Assembly (NCBI GenBank): GCA_965199945.1
Contig: OZ241354.1
Span: forward strand, 868,001 to 932,000
Origin: VXYL01 sp965199945
GTDB taxonomy: Bacteria > Pseudomonadota > Gammaproteobacteria > Pseudomonadales > Azotimanducaceae
Direction: 5' to 3'
Length of the DNA stretch: 64,000 nt
The translations under genes and the position numbers were made by a program. The notes beneath the pieces are model-generated. The model worked only from the letters and a program-made list of their open reading frames with translations. It ran no database searches and had not been told where the DNA came from. The stretch's first letter is position 1, and each line of letters opens with the position of its first letter. Positions 33,223 to 44,000 of the stretch are shown piece after piece.

Positions 33223-35409
33223 ATGACCGAGAGAATCCATCGCCACGGTCTGCAAGTGGCCCGAGTGCTCGACGAGTTCATCGCCGCCGAGGCCACGCCC
33301 GGCACTGGCATCGCGGCGGACGACTTCTGGGCCGGCTTCAGCGCCATCGTGCGCGATCTCGCGCCGAAGAACCGCGCCCTGCTCGCCAAGCGCGAGGAGT
33401 TGCAGGCGAAGATCGACGCTTGGCATCGGGAGCGTCGCGGGCAGCGCTTCGACGCCGCTGCGTACAAGGCGTTCCTGTTCGAGATCGGCTACCTGGTGGC
33501 GGAGGGCGGCCCGTTCGAGATCGCCACGGCCAACGTGGATGCGGAAATCGCCACCACCGCCGGCCCGCAGCTGGTGGTGCCGGTCACGAATGCCCGCTTC
33601 GCGCTGAACGCGGCCAACGCACGCTGGGGAAGCCTCTTCGACGCCCTCTACGGCACCGACGTGATCGCCGAATCGCCGGGCCGCGAGAAGGGGACGAGCT
33701 ACAACCCGGCGCGTGGCGAACTGGTCATCGAACGCGCCGCCAAGGAGTTGGATGCCATCGCGCCCCTCGACGGCGCAAGCCACGGCGACGCGACGGGCTA
33801 CCGCATCGTTCGCGAAGACGGTCGATTCGGCCTGCGGGTGGCCGTCGGAGACGCCACGACCGGGCTTGCCGATGCGCGGCAGTTCGTCGGCTTCGCTGGC
33901 GATGCCGAGGGCGAGCCGGCCTCGGTGCTGCTGCGCCGCCACGGTCTGCATGTCGAAATCCAGATCGACCGCAGCCACGACGTCGGCGCCGTACACCAGG
34001 CCGGCGTGAAAGACGTCCTGCTCGAAGCCGCGGTGACCACCATCCAGGACTGCGAAGATTCAGTGGCCGCCGTGGACGCGGAAGACAAGACGACCGTCTA
34101 CCGCAACTGGCTCGGCCTGATGAACGGCACGCTGGAGGAGACCTTCGAGAAGGGCGGCGAGACGGTTCACCGCGCGTTGCAGGACGACCGCGCGTTCACC
34201 GCGCCGAACGGCGACGCTCTGACGCTGCCCGGGCGCAGCCTGCTGCTGGTGCGCAACGTCGGCCACCTGATGACCACCGACGCGGTGCTCGACGGTGACG
34301 GCGCGGAAGTCTTCGAGGGCATCCTGGACGCCGCCGTCACCGTGCTCGGCGCGCTGCACGACCTGAAAGGGCTCGGCAAGTTCCGCAACAGTCGCGCCGG
34401 CAGCGTCTACATCGTCAAGCCGAAGATGCACGGGCCCGAGGAGACGGCGTTCACCTGCGAGCTCTTCGACCGCGTGGAGGACCTCCTCGGCCTCGCCCGC
34501 AACACCTTGAAGGTGGGCGTGATGGACGAAGAGCGCCGCACCAGCCTGAACCTGCGCGAGTGCATTCGCGTCGCGCGCGAGCGCATCGTGTTCATCAACA
34601 CCGGCTTCCTCGACCGCACCGGCGACGAAATCCACACCTCCATGCAGGCTGGCGCGATGGTGCGCAAGGAGCCGATGAAGCAGGAGAAGTGGATACTCGC
34701 CTACGAAGACGCCAACGTCGACGCTGGACTCGCTACGGGCTTCCCCGGGCGGGCGCAGATCGGCAAGGGCATGTGGCCGAAGCCGGACGAAATGCTGGAG
34801 ATGGTCAACGCCAAGGCCAACCATCCGAGCGCCGGCGCCGATTGCGCCTGGGTGCCGTCGCCAACCGCCGCGACCCTGCACGCGCTGCACTACCACCAGA
34901 TCGACGTGGCCGGGCGGCAGCAGGAGCTGGCGGCCCGCGCGCGGGCGAGCGTGGACGACATCCTCACGATTCCCCTTCTTGCCGGCGAGAACCTGCCAAG
35001 CGGCGACGTGCAGCGCGAGCTGGACAACAACGCCCAGGGCATCCTCGGCTACGTCGTGCGCTGGGTGGATCAGGGCATCGGCTGCTCCAAGGTGCCGGAC
35101 ATCAACGACGTGGGGCTGATGGAAGACCGCGCCACCTGCCGCATCTCCAGCCAGCACATCGCCAACTGGCTGTACCACGGCATCGTCGGCGAAGAACAGG
35201 TGCGCGAAACCATGCAGCGCATGGCCGCGGTCGTGGATCGGCAGAACGCCGGCGATCCAGCCTATCGGGACATGGCCCCGGATTTCGACGGCAGCATCGC
35301 CTTCCAAGCCGCCTGCGACCTGGTGTTCAAGGGGATCGAGCAGCCCAACGGCTATACCGAGCCCGTGCTGCATGCGCGGCGGCGCGAGGCGAAGGCGCGC
35401 GCCGGCTGA
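33223..35409 (+). CDS. glcB: Malate synthase G
   Basis: Condenses glyoxylate with acetyl-CoA to malate (glyoxylate bypass and glycolate use). The 728 residues match the monomeric G isoform in length. Recognisable parts are QDCEDSVAAVDAEDK, GRSLLLVRNVGHLM, KMHGPEE, the long catalytic barrel segments and the C-terminal GIGCSKVPDINDVGLMEDRA with QHIANWLYHGI. ATG 33223 follows AAGGGAGGAG. Isocitrate lyase is not in the window, so the glyoxylate source is unknown. Confidence 0.96.
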   Translation: MTERIHRHGLQVARVLDEFIAAEATPGTGIAADDFWAGFSAIVRDLAPKNRALLAKREELQAKIDAWHRERRGQRFDAAAYKAFLFEIGYLVAEGGPFEIATANVDAEIATTAGPQLVVPVTNARFALNAANARWGSLFDALYGTDVIAESPGREKGTSYNPARGELVIERAAKELDAIAPLDGASHGDATGYRIVREDGRFGLRVAVGDATTGLADARQFVGFAGDAEGEPASVLLRRHGLHVEIQIDRSHDVGAVHQAGVKDVLLEAAVTTIQDCEDSVAAVDAEDKTTVYRNWLGLMNGTLEETFEKGGETVHRALQDDRAFTAPNGDALTLPGRSLLLVRNVGHLMTTDAVLDGDGAEVFEGILDAAVTVLGALHDLKGLGKFRNSRAGSVYIVKPKMHGPEETAFTCELFDRVEDLLGLARNTLKVGVMDEERRTSLNLRECIRVARERIVFINTGFLDRTGDEIHTSMQAGAMVRKEPMKQEKWILAYEDANVDAGLATGFPGRAQIGKGMWPKPDEMLEMVNAKANHPSAGADCAWVPSPTAATLHALHYHQIDVAGRQQELAARARASVDDILTIPLLAGENLPSGDVQRELDNNAQGILGYVVRWVDQGIGCSKVPDINDVGLMEDRATCRISSQHIANWLYHGIVGEEQVRETMQRMAAVVDRQNAGDPAYRDMAPDFDGSIAFQAACDLVFKGIEQPNGYTEPVLHARRREAKARAG

Positions 35410-35421
35410 GGCGCACCGTCG

Positions 35422-37059
35422 CTAGGCGGCCTTCGCCTTGTCCGCTGCCGTGGCGGCGGCGCGGGAGAAGCGGTGGTGGACCGTGTCCCAGGCGCGGGTG
35501 CGAAGGTGCCGGAGGGCGGCGGTCAAGGACTCTGCGCTGCCGATGCGTTCAAGCCCTTCGCAGGCGACCATCGGCACGTAGCCAGTGCGGTCGGAGAGGG
35601 CGGCCACCAAGGCGTTCTCCAAGCCGGGCGCCGGCTTGTCCTGGCTGGCGTTGGCCACCAGCGCCCAACACGCCGCGTAGCGCACTTGATCCTGGATGCG
35701 CCAGTGTGCGCCCATCGCCGGCGTTTGCCAGCCGGCGGTGTCCTCGACTAGCAGGCGGTGGATGTGCGCCACGGTGGGTGCACCGAAATCGCCGAGGCAG
35801 CACAAGGCGTCGAGCGCGGCGCGCACCACGGCGTCCGATGGATCGTCGAGCAGTTCGCCGAGGCGGTCGGCATGGTCGGCGGACACGCAGTCGCCGAGTT
35901 CGCCAAGGGCGTAGGCGGCGTTCATTCGCACCCAGGCATCCGCGTGCGCCAAGAGGCCGAGCAGCGAGTCCAGCGCCGGGGCGCCGATCAGCCCCAGGGC
36001 GACCGCGAAGTCCTCCGGCACGCATTGGCGATGCGAGAACCAGCGCTCCTGGGGATCGGCCGAGACGCCGTAGAAGCGCATGTCGTCCTGCGCCGGCGAA
36101 ACGTGGCGCCTCTTGCCCGCCGTCGCCAGCAAGGCGTTCGTCAATGCCGGCACCGCGGCGCCGCCCATGGCCGCCAGATCGTAGAGCGCGGCCAGGCGCG
36201 GGCCCTGTCGAGCGTCGCGCAGCGCGTCGAGCTTGGCCGCCGCTTGGCTCGGCGTCGCGTTTGCCGAGACGCGGCTCGGCCACCCGTGCAGCCAGCGCCA
36301 GGACGACTCCCAAGCCTGCGGCACGTCGTCGGGCGTCAGCAGGCCGTCCGGCGCGCGCCAAGGGTCGTCCTCCGCCGCCCGGGACGCTGGGCGCGGATTG
36401 CGCTGCCGCAGGGCAACGAACTTCAGCATGTACCGCGAGCGCTTGGTTTGGTTGGGGGCGCCGGCATGGCCGATGTCGAAGTGCGCCACCACCAGCGAGC
36501 CGGCCGGCATGTCGCGCATGAACACCTGGCCGGGTTCGATGCCGTGCAGGTTGGCGTAGAGGTGGCTGCCGGCGAGGAGCCGCGTCGGCCCCATCGCCAG
36601 CGGCGCGTCCTGGGGGAAGTAGAAGACGTTGGCGGCGCGGGGGCGATGCCAACGCGCCCGACCGGCCCGCGAGTGGCCGTCCTGATGCCAGCCGGAACCG
36701 GACACCGACCCCTTGCCCATGCGCGGCCCGTTCTCGAAGGGGTCGAAGGCTGTCGCGGCGTCCTTTAGCGGTTCGCTGTTGTGCGGCGTGCGATGCGGCG
36801 TCCAGGCGAACTCGGGGCCGAGCAGGCTGCCCAATGCGCCGCGCAGCATGGGCGACTCCAGGAACTCGCCGAGCAACGGCACGCGCGGCAGCACGTTGTC
36901 GCCCGGCCACGGCGACTCGTGCTTCATGCAGTAGTGCAGCTCGTCCGCCACCGCCGCGTGGAAGTCGCCCGGCAGGCCGGAGTCGAGCACCAGGAAGCCG
37001 TCGGCGAGGAAACGCCGGACTTGCTCGTCCGTCAGCGGAATCGGCTGCGGCGCCGGCAT
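35422..37059 (-). CDS. Phytanoyl-CoA dioxygenase-like protein with C-terminal HEAT repeats
   Basis: 545 residues. The first 230 or so form a PhyH-type Fe(II)/2-oxoglutarate dioxygenase: metal ligands H125 and D127 in GWHQDGHS, distal H198 in DIGHAGAPNQ, and R209 in KRSRYML for 2-oxoglutarate. The remaining 300 are HEAT-like helical repeats (for example VRMNAAYALGELGDCVSADH and VRAALDALCCLG). This two-part architecture is uncommon. It lies 33 bases after a TonB receptor gene and presumably acts on a small hydrophobic or natural-product substrate; the substrate is unknown. Confidence 0.8.
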   Translation of the reverse strand: MPAPQPIPLTDEQVRRFLADGFLVLDSGLPGDFHAAVADELHYCMKHESPWPGDNVLPRVPLLGEFLESPMLRGALGSLLGPEFAWTPHRTPHNSEPLKDAATAFDPFENGPRMGKGSVSGSGWHQDGHSRAGRARWHRPRAANVFYFPQDAPLAMGPTRLLAGSHLYANLHGIEPGQVFMRDMPAGSLVVAHFDIGHAGAPNQTKRSRYMLKFVALRQRNPRPASRAAEDDPWRAPDGLLTPDDVPQAWESSWRWLHGWPSRVSANATPSQAAAKLDALRDARQGPRLAALYDLAAMGGAAVPALTNALLATAGKRRHVSPAQDDMRFYGVSADPQERWFSHRQCVPEDFAVALGLIGAPALDSLLGLLAHADAWVRMNAAYALGELGDCVSADHADRLGELLDDPSDAVVRAALDALCCLGDFGAPTVAHIHRLLVEDTAGWQTPAMGAHWRIQDQVRYAACWALVANASQDKPAPGLENALVAALSDRTGYVPMVACEGLERIGSAESLTAALRHLRTRAWDTVHHRFSRAAATAADKAKAA

Positions 37060-37092
37060 GGTCGAGCTCGGCCTCGAGGGCGACGGGGCGGG

Positions 37093-39579
37093 CTACCAGC
37101 TGTAGCGCACCTCCATGCCGACGATCCGGCCGTCGGTCAGCTGCCCTTCGCGGATGAACTCCTCGTCCCATCCTCTGGCTTCATTCTCGGTCACGCCGTA
37201 GGTGTCGAGTGCGTTGTCGACGAAGGCCACGACTTCGATGCTCGAGTCCGTTGGCGTCCAGTTCACGCGGACGTCCCAGCGGCCATAGGCCGACATCTCG
37301 TCCAACGGGATGTTCCAGATGGAACCAGCACGGTCGCCCACCCAGCTGTAGGTGTTCACCAGCTCTAGCTGGCCGCGGCCGGTCTCGGCAACGAGCCAGT
37401 TGGCGCTCAGGGAGAACTGGTTCTCGGCCAGCGAGGGGAACGGATTGCCTTTCAGATCCACCGGATTCACCGGGAAATCCGCGCCTTCTTCTTCGTTGAG
37501 GGCCCACTGCTGATCTGGGTTCGATCCGTTGAACGCGAGCAGAGAACCGAGGGACGAGTTCGTCCGCGCATAGAAGCCGCGCAGGGAAAGGACCTCGTTC
37601 GCGATCCACTGCACTTCGAACTCGGCGCCGACGATGCGCGAACCATCGACGTTGATCCATTCGGAGACGTCCACTGCGCTGCCGCCGACGAAGGTGCGGT
37701 AGGAGAGGTTCTGCTGGTAGTCGCCGTAGTCGTAGAGGTAGGCGTTGGCGGCCAAGGTGAAACGTCCGTCGGCCATGGTCGCCTTGTAGCCCAGCTCGAC
37801 GGAATCCATGCTCTCGCCGCCGTAGGTGCGTTCCGCCGCGCCGAAGGTGAAGCTGTTGAAGCCGCCGGCGCGGAAGGCGCGCGCGTAGCGGCCATGCAGC
37901 AGGTGGCTCGGCTGCGGGCGGTATTCCAGCGTGACGTGCCCCATCGTGCCGTCGTAGGTGCGCGATGCGGGCTCCTCGGTGAAGCCGAAGTCGAAGAAGG
38001 TGCCGATGTTGAACTCGTTGCGCGACTGGGACTTGTCGTCCTCGCTCTGGCGCACGCCGGCGGAGACCGTCCAGCGCTCGCCGAGGCGCAGGTCGACGTT
38101 GGCGAACAGCGCGGTGGACTCCACCTCCGCTTCGATGAACCAAGTGAAGTTGCGGGCGCACTCGGGCGTCACAGGCGCGGTCGGCGCGCAGCCGCGAACG
38201 GCCGTGACCAGCAACTCGTTGGCGAACTCGTTGGTGCGCAGCGCGAACGGCGTGTCCTCGGTGAACCGATACACGCCGAACAGCATCGTCAGGGCGTCGG
38301 TCGAGCCGAGCAGGTGGAGCTCGTGGGAGGTGATCTCCTTCGGGAAGGAGAGCCGCGACCAAGCGTCGCGGAACGGCACGCCGGCGTCCGCCGAAAGAAA
38401 CGGATTCGTATCGCTCGCCACGCGGCTCGTGAAGTCCGAATCCTGGGTGTAGAAGATGTCGGAATCGGAAGCGCCGCCGATGTAGCGCAGCGACCAGTTT
38501 TCGCTGAGGTCGATGGTGCCGTCGATGTTCCACACGTCGCGCTCGATGCTGCGGTCGTTGCGGCGGTTGTGGTCCACCGCCTTGCGCGTGATCTCGCCCA
38601 CGCTGTCGGTGAAGCGCGCCGCGCCGAACAGGGTCGCCGAAGGCGCCTGGATGGCGTACAAGTAGTGCGTGTTCTGGGCGCCTGTGCCGCCGGCTCGGCC
38701 GACGAAGAACGGCACGTTGGTGCTCGGCTGCGTGAAGAAGATCTGGTCCACATGGCCCTCGTAGGCGTCGTAGCGCGCGAAGCGGACGTTCAGATCGAGC
38801 CGTTCCGTGCGCAGCCGCACCTGGGGCGAGATGAAGTTGTTGTCCAAGCGCCCGGCGTCCGGCGCCGTGCCGACGTTCCTCGCCGTGCCGTCGCGCTTCG
38901 TCGTCGCCAGGGTCAGGCGATAGCTGAAGAGCTCGTTGATCGGCCCGGTCACCGCAAGGCCGGTGCGCTGCCCGCCGAAGGAGGTCACCTCGAGCAGCAT
39001 GTCCGCGCCGAACTCGGGCTCCGGCCTCTTGCTGATGAAGTTGATGGCGCCGCCCATGGAGTTGCGCCCGTAGAGGGTGCCCTGGGGGCCGCGCAGCACT
39101 TCCACCCGCTCCAAGTCGAACATGCTGGATTCGATGAGGCCGTAGGTCTCGTTGTAGAAGAGCCCGTTCTGATAGAGCGCGGCGCCCACCTCCGCCGAGG
39201 CGTCCCGCCACGCCTGCTGGCCGACGCCGCGAATGGTCACCGGGTTGTCGAAGCCGAACGTGGTGGAGGGCGTCAGCAGTTCGAGATCCTGCAAGGACGA
39301 CACGCCGAGCAGCGCCATGGCGTCGGCATCGAGCACGCTGACGGCCAGCGGCACCTCGAACACGTTCTGTTCGCGCCGCCGCGCCGTGACGATCATGCAG
39401 GTCGGTTCGCCGTCGCCCTGGCCCCAGCACTCGATCTCCATCGCCGCGGCGTCGCCGTCCGGCGCGTCCTCGTCTGCTTCCTGCGCCGCAGCGCTGCCGA
39501 CCGCCAACGCGACCACGGCAGCGGCGCAAACGCGGCACCCGCGAGCAAAACTGTTCTTGGCCTCTCCGAACATGAACAT
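37093..39579 (-). CDS. TonB-dependent outer membrane receptor
   Basis: 828 residues from ATG 39579: a signal peptide (CRVCAAAVVALAVGSAAAQ), an acidic linker, the plug domain (VTARRREQNVFEVPLAVSVL ... TIRGVGQQAWRDASAEVG ... VEVLRGPQGTLYGRNSMGGAI) and a long beta barrel ending with an aromatic residue (VRYSW). The plug and sequence type resemble receptors for sugars, aromatics or complex organics more than classical siderophore receptors. It is encoded between allophanate hydrolase and the PhyH-HEAT protein on the same strand. The ligand is unknown. Confidence 0.88.
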   Translation of the reverse strand: MFMFGEAKNSFARGCRVCAAAVVALAVGSAAAQEADEDAPDGDAAAMEIECWGQGDGEPTCMIVTARRREQNVFEVPLAVSVLDADAMALLGVSSLQDLELLTPSTTFGFDNPVTIRGVGQQAWRDASAEVGAALYQNGLFYNETYGLIESSMFDLERVEVLRGPQGTLYGRNSMGGAINFISKRPEPEFGADMLLEVTSFGGQRTGLAVTGPINELFSYRLTLATTKRDGTARNVGTAPDAGRLDNNFISPQVRLRTERLDLNVRFARYDAYEGHVDQIFFTQPSTNVPFFVGRAGGTGAQNTHYLYAIQAPSATLFGAARFTDSVGEITRKAVDHNRRNDRSIERDVWNIDGTIDLSENWSLRYIGGASDSDIFYTQDSDFTSRVASDTNPFLSADAGVPFRDAWSRLSFPKEITSHELHLLGSTDALTMLFGVYRFTEDTPFALRTNEFANELLVTAVRGCAPTAPVTPECARNFTWFIEAEVESTALFANVDLRLGERWTVSAGVRQSEDDKSQSRNEFNIGTFFDFGFTEEPASRTYDGTMGHVTLEYRPQPSHLLHGRYARAFRAGGFNSFTFGAAERTYGGESMDSVELGYKATMADGRFTLAANAYLYDYGDYQQNLSYRTFVGGSAVDVSEWINVDGSRIVGAEFEVQWIANEVLSLRGFYARTNSSLGSLLAFNGSNPDQQWALNEEEGADFPVNPVDLKGNPFPSLAENQFSLSANWLVAETGRGQLELVNTYSWVGDRAGSIWNIPLDEMSAYGRWDVRVNWTPTDSSIEVVAFVDNALDTYGVTENEARGWDEEFIREGQLTDGRIVGMEVRYSW

Positions 39580-39679
39580 GGCTTGTGAATCTCCCTCTGC
39601 ACTACGGTGAACGGACTGTGCGTATCGTAGCACCAAGCGCGGGAAACCCGAGGCGTCGGCGTCGCCCGGCTCGCCCGGC

Positions 39680-41023
39680 TCAGCCGCCGAGCAGCCGTTC
39701 GGCGACGTCGAGCAGCGCGCGATCCCGCCCGGCGGCCGCCATCAGCGTTACGCCGAACGGCAGGCCTTGGGGCGTCTCGCCGGCCGGCACCGCAATCGCG
39801 CACAGATCCAGCAAGTTGACGAAGTTCGTGAACGCCCCCAGTGCGGCGTTGGCTGCGAACGGCTCGCGTTCGACTTCGGCGAGGGTGTAGATGGTCGGCG
39901 CCGTCGGCAAGGCCAGCACGTCGATGTCCTCGAACACGCCCTCGACCTCGCGCTTGAGCGCAGCGAGACGATAGGCGCCGCGGAAGCCCTCGACGGCGCT
40001 GATCGACTTGCCGCCGGCAATCACGTCGCGCACCACGGGGTGCGCGGCCTCTGGATGGGCCGTCAGGAAATCGCCCACCGCGGCAAAGCGCTCGGCGAGC
40101 CACGGGCCGTCGTAGAGCAGGCGTCCGGCAGCGTCGAAGGGCGCGAAATCCACCGTTCTCCGGTGCGGCAGACACGCGGTGAAGGCGGCGTAGAGGTCGC
40201 GGTAGGCGTCGCAGCCGAACGGCAGGCGCTCCGGCGCGGCAACGCCGAATCTGGCCTGGTCGGCGTCGAAGCCGTGGCACGCGACCCGCCGCGAGAACGG
40301 ATCTTCCGCGTCGAACCCGCCCACCACTCCGGCCACCGCTCGCGCATCAGCCACCGTGCGCGTGAACACCGTCACGCAGTCGAGGGTGCGGCACGCCGGC
40401 GCCACGCCCCGCGTCGACCACCAGCCGCGCGTGGGCTTGAAGCCGACGATGCCGTTGAAGGCCGCCGGCACGCGCCCGGAGCCCGCCGTGTCCGTGCCCA
40501 GCGCGAACGCGACGAGGCCGAGGCGCACCGCCACTGCCGAACCGCTGCTGCTGCCGCCGGCGATGTATTGCGGGTTCACCGCGTTGCGCACCGCGCCGTA
40601 GGGCGAGCGGGCGCCCACCAAGCCCGTGGCGAACTGGTCCATGTTGGTTTTGCCGAGGGGAATCGCGCCGGTGTCGAGCAGGCGTTCCACCACCGTGGCG
40701 GAACGCTCTGGCATGTAGGCGTAGGCCGGGCACGCCGCGGTCGTAGGCACCCCGACCAGGTCGATGTTGTCCTTGATGGCGAACGGGATGCCCCAGAGCG
40801 GCGCTGCCGAATCCACCGTGGCGAGCCGCGCCACATGGCTCTCCATCTCGGGCTGGTGGAGACGACGAATCCAAGCCGCATGGTCTCGGCAGCGCTCCGC
40901 GCGTTCCTCGAGCGTGGCGAGCACGGTGCGCGGCTCGGTGGCGCCCTGGGCGTAGGCGCGCCGCAGCTCCGCGATCGTGGGCAGTGGTTCCCCTTCCTCG
41001 CCCGCTGTGTTGGCACCAGCCAT
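39680..41023 (-). CDS. atzF: Allophanate hydrolase, short form
   Basis: Amidase-signature enzyme that hydrolyses allophanate to ammonia and CO2, the second step of urea breakdown via urea carboxylase. Of 447 residues, K84 (PFAIKDNID), the cis-Ser in GGSSSGS (156-162) and nucleophile S182 (DTAGSGRVPA) form the Ser-cisSer-Lys triad. It lacks the C-terminal domain of about 150 residues present in Pseudomonas AtzF (about 600 residues). The ATG at 41023 lies 5 bases after the urea carboxylase stop, which fixes the pathway. Confidence 0.92.
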   Translation of the reverse strand: MAGANTAGEEGEPLPTIAELRRAYAQGATEPRTVLATLEERAERCRDHAAWIRRLHQPEMESHVARLATVDSAAPLWGIPFAIKDNIDLVGVPTTAACPAYAYMPERSATVVERLLDTGAIPLGKTNMDQFATGLVGARSPYGAVRNAVNPQYIAGGSSSGSAVAVRLGLVAFALGTDTAGSGRVPAAFNGIVGFKPTRGWWSTRGVAPACRTLDCVTVFTRTVADARAVAGVVGGFDAEDPFSRRVACHGFDADQARFGVAAPERLPFGCDAYRDLYAAFTACLPHRRTVDFAPFDAAGRLLYDGPWLAERFAAVGDFLTAHPEAAHPVVRDVIAGGKSISAVEGFRGAYRLAALKREVEGVFEDIDVLALPTAPTIYTLAEVEREPFAANAALGAFTNFVNLLDLCAIAVPAGETPQGLPFGVTLMAAAGRDRALLDVAERLLGG

Positions 41024-41028
41024 GGCGG

Positions 41029-44000
41029 CTACACCGCCAACGGCTGTCCGACGGCGACGGCCTGCCCCTTGGCGACCAGCACCTGCGCGACGACGCCGGC
41101 GGCCGGCGCCGTCACCTCGAACTCGGCCTTCATCGACTCCACCACGAACAGCACCTCGCCCGCCGCCACCCGCTGGCCCGGCCGAACCGCGACGGTCCAG
41201 ATTGAACCGGCCATGGGGCTGACGACGAAGGCCGGCGGCCCGTCGCCGGAAGGCTCCGCCTCGGGGCTGTCGCCAAGCGCGTGCTCGAAGGTCAGCAAGC
41301 CCCGCGCCCGCCAGTCCTCGAGCTCCGCCGCGAACGCCTGACGGCGATGCGCCTCGAAACCGTCGATGTCGTTGCCGTGCTCGGCGAGGAAGGCGCGGTA
41401 GCCCTCGATGTCGAAGGAGCCGGACTCGATGTTGGCGTCGAGCCGCCCGTTCGGGAACGCGGCGCGCATCTCGGCGAGTTCGGCGGCGTCGACCTCGAAG
41501 AAGCGGATGCGGTCGAAGGGGCGCAGCAGCCAGTGCTCGTCGAAGGCGGCGCCGCGCCGGTGGCGATTCCACACTTGCACCGTGCGGCCCACGAACTGGT
41601 AGCCGCCCGGGCCCTCCATGCCGTAGATGCATAGATACGCGCCGCCGATGCCGACCGAGTTCTCCGCCGTCCAGGTGCGCGCCGGGTTGTACTTGGTGGT
41701 CACCAGCCGGTGGCGCGGGTCGAGGGGCGTGGCCACGGGCGCACCCAAGTAGACGTCGCCCAGGCCCAGCACCAGATAGTCGGCGTCGAAGACCACGTTC
41801 TTCACCGCCTGCCGATCCGCCAAGCCGTTGATGCGGCGGATGAACTCGATGTTGTCCGGGCACCACGGCGCGTCCGCGCGCACGCTGGCGACATAGCGCT
41901 CGACGGCTTGCCGGCAGGCCGGGTCGTCCCAGGAGAGGGGCAGGCGGACGATGCGGGAGTCCACCGCCGGGTAGGCCCCGGGGCGCGCGGACTCGAGCAG
42001 CGGCGCCAAGCGCTCGGCGAAGCGCGGCCCGGAGAAGCGCTCGGCGTCGTAGCGGATCAGCAGCGAACGAACGCCGGCGGTCATTTCCACCACGCCGCTT
42101 GGGCGTTCCGCTTCGATGGCGGCTTGAAAGGCGTGGACGCGCAGCCGCAGTTCGAGGTCCAGCGCATTGGGGCCGAACTCGAACAGCAGCGCTTCGTCGC
42201 CGGCGCGACGCGCCCGCACGTCCTCGTGTTCGAGAACGACGGCGCGCTCGACGGCGTGTTGCGCGCTGGCGCTTCGCCGGCGCGCGATGCGCGGCCCGGC
42301 GATGGCCGCGTTCCGTTCCTGCCGCAGCCGACGTGCCTCCGACTCGGTGACGGCCTGCAAACGCAGCTTGTCGCCGGCGACGAGTTGGCCGAGCTTCCAG
42401 CGGTCCGCGGCGATCACCACCGCCGGGCAGACGAAGCCGCCCAGGCTCGGCCCGTCCGGGCCCAGCACCACCGGCATGTCGCCGGTGAAGTCGATGGCCC
42501 CGAAGGCGTAGGCGTTGTCGTGGATGTTGGAGGGATGCAGGCCGGCGTCGCCGCCGTCGCTGCGCGCCCAGGCCGGGCGCGGGCCGAGCAGACGCACGCC
42601 GGTGCGGTCCGAGTGGTAGTGGACGGTCCACTCCGCTTCGAGGAAAGCGCGGATGTCGTCCTCGGTCAGAAACTCTTCCGTGCAGTGCGGCCCCATCGTC
42701 ACGCGCAGTTCCAGCCGCTCGGCCCAGTCCGGTGCCGGCGGAGAGTCGCTGCCGGCCTCGGCCGCGCCGGCTTCCGCAAGCGGCAGCACGTCCCCAGCCG
42801 CCAGCGCGCGCCCGTTCATGCCGCCGATGCCCCCCAATGTGAACGTCGCCGCAGATCCCATCACCGCCGGCACGTCGAGGCCGCCGGCGACGAGCAGGTA
42901 GGCGCGAGCGCCCCGTTCCACCTTGCCGACGGCGAGGGTGTCGCCGGGCGACACGGCGAACGGTTCCCAGCACGTTGTGCCGGTCATGGCGCGCCCAGTG
43001 CTGGATGCGTGGTCGAGACCGCAGAAGCCGGCCACGCACACGGTCGCCGCGCAGTGGAAACGCAGCGTCGGGCCCTGCAGCGTGATCTCCAGTCCCGTCG
43101 CGCCTTCGGGATTGCCGAGCAGCCGGTTGCCGAAGCGAAACGAGAAGTCGTCCATGGGCCCCGAAGGAGGCACGCCGACCGCCCAGTAGCCTTGGCGGCC
43201 GGGCCAGGACTGCACCGTGGTGTGCAGGCCCGTGGCCAGCACTTCGACGCTGCGCGGCTGGTAGTCGAGCGCCGCCAGCGTGCCGGTGTCGTGCCGCGCC
43301 TGTGCGAAGGCCGCCGTGGCGAGCGCTCGGCGCAGATAGTCGCGGTTGGTCTGCACGCCGAAGGCGACCGTCTCCGCCAAGGCGTCGCGCAGCTTGCGCC
43401 GCGCGCCGTCGCGGCTTGGCGCATGGGCCATCACCTTCGCGACGAGGGAGTCGTAGAGCGGCGGAATGTCCGTGCCCGAACGCAGCCAGGTGTCCACGCG
43501 AATGCCTGGGCGGCGGGGAAACGACGCCACGGAGACGATGCCGGGCGAAGGCCGAAAGCCTTGGTGCGGGTCTTCGGCGCACAGCCGCGCCTGCATGGCG
43601 CAACCGGAGGCGTTCAGCTCGGCGGCCAAGACGTCGAGCGGCGGCAGTTCGCCGGCCGCCAGCGCGATCATCCAGCGCACCAAGTCGATGCCGAAGACCA
43701 GTTCGGTGACGCCGTGCTCCACCTGCAAGCGGGTGTTCGCCTCGAGGAAGTACGCCGCCTCGGCATCGGGGTCGTACAGGAACTCCACCGTGCCGGCGCT
43801 GCGGTAGGCCACCTGTTCGAGCAGCGCCTGCGCATCGCGGTGCATTCGCGCCCGCACCGCGTCCGGGAGATTCGGCGCCGGGCACTCCTCCACCACCTTC
43901 TGATGGCGGCGCTGCAAGGAACAGTCGCGGTCGCCGAGCACCAGCACGCGGCCGTCGCCGTCGCCGAGGGCCTGCACTTCCACGTGCCGAGGCGCGGCGA

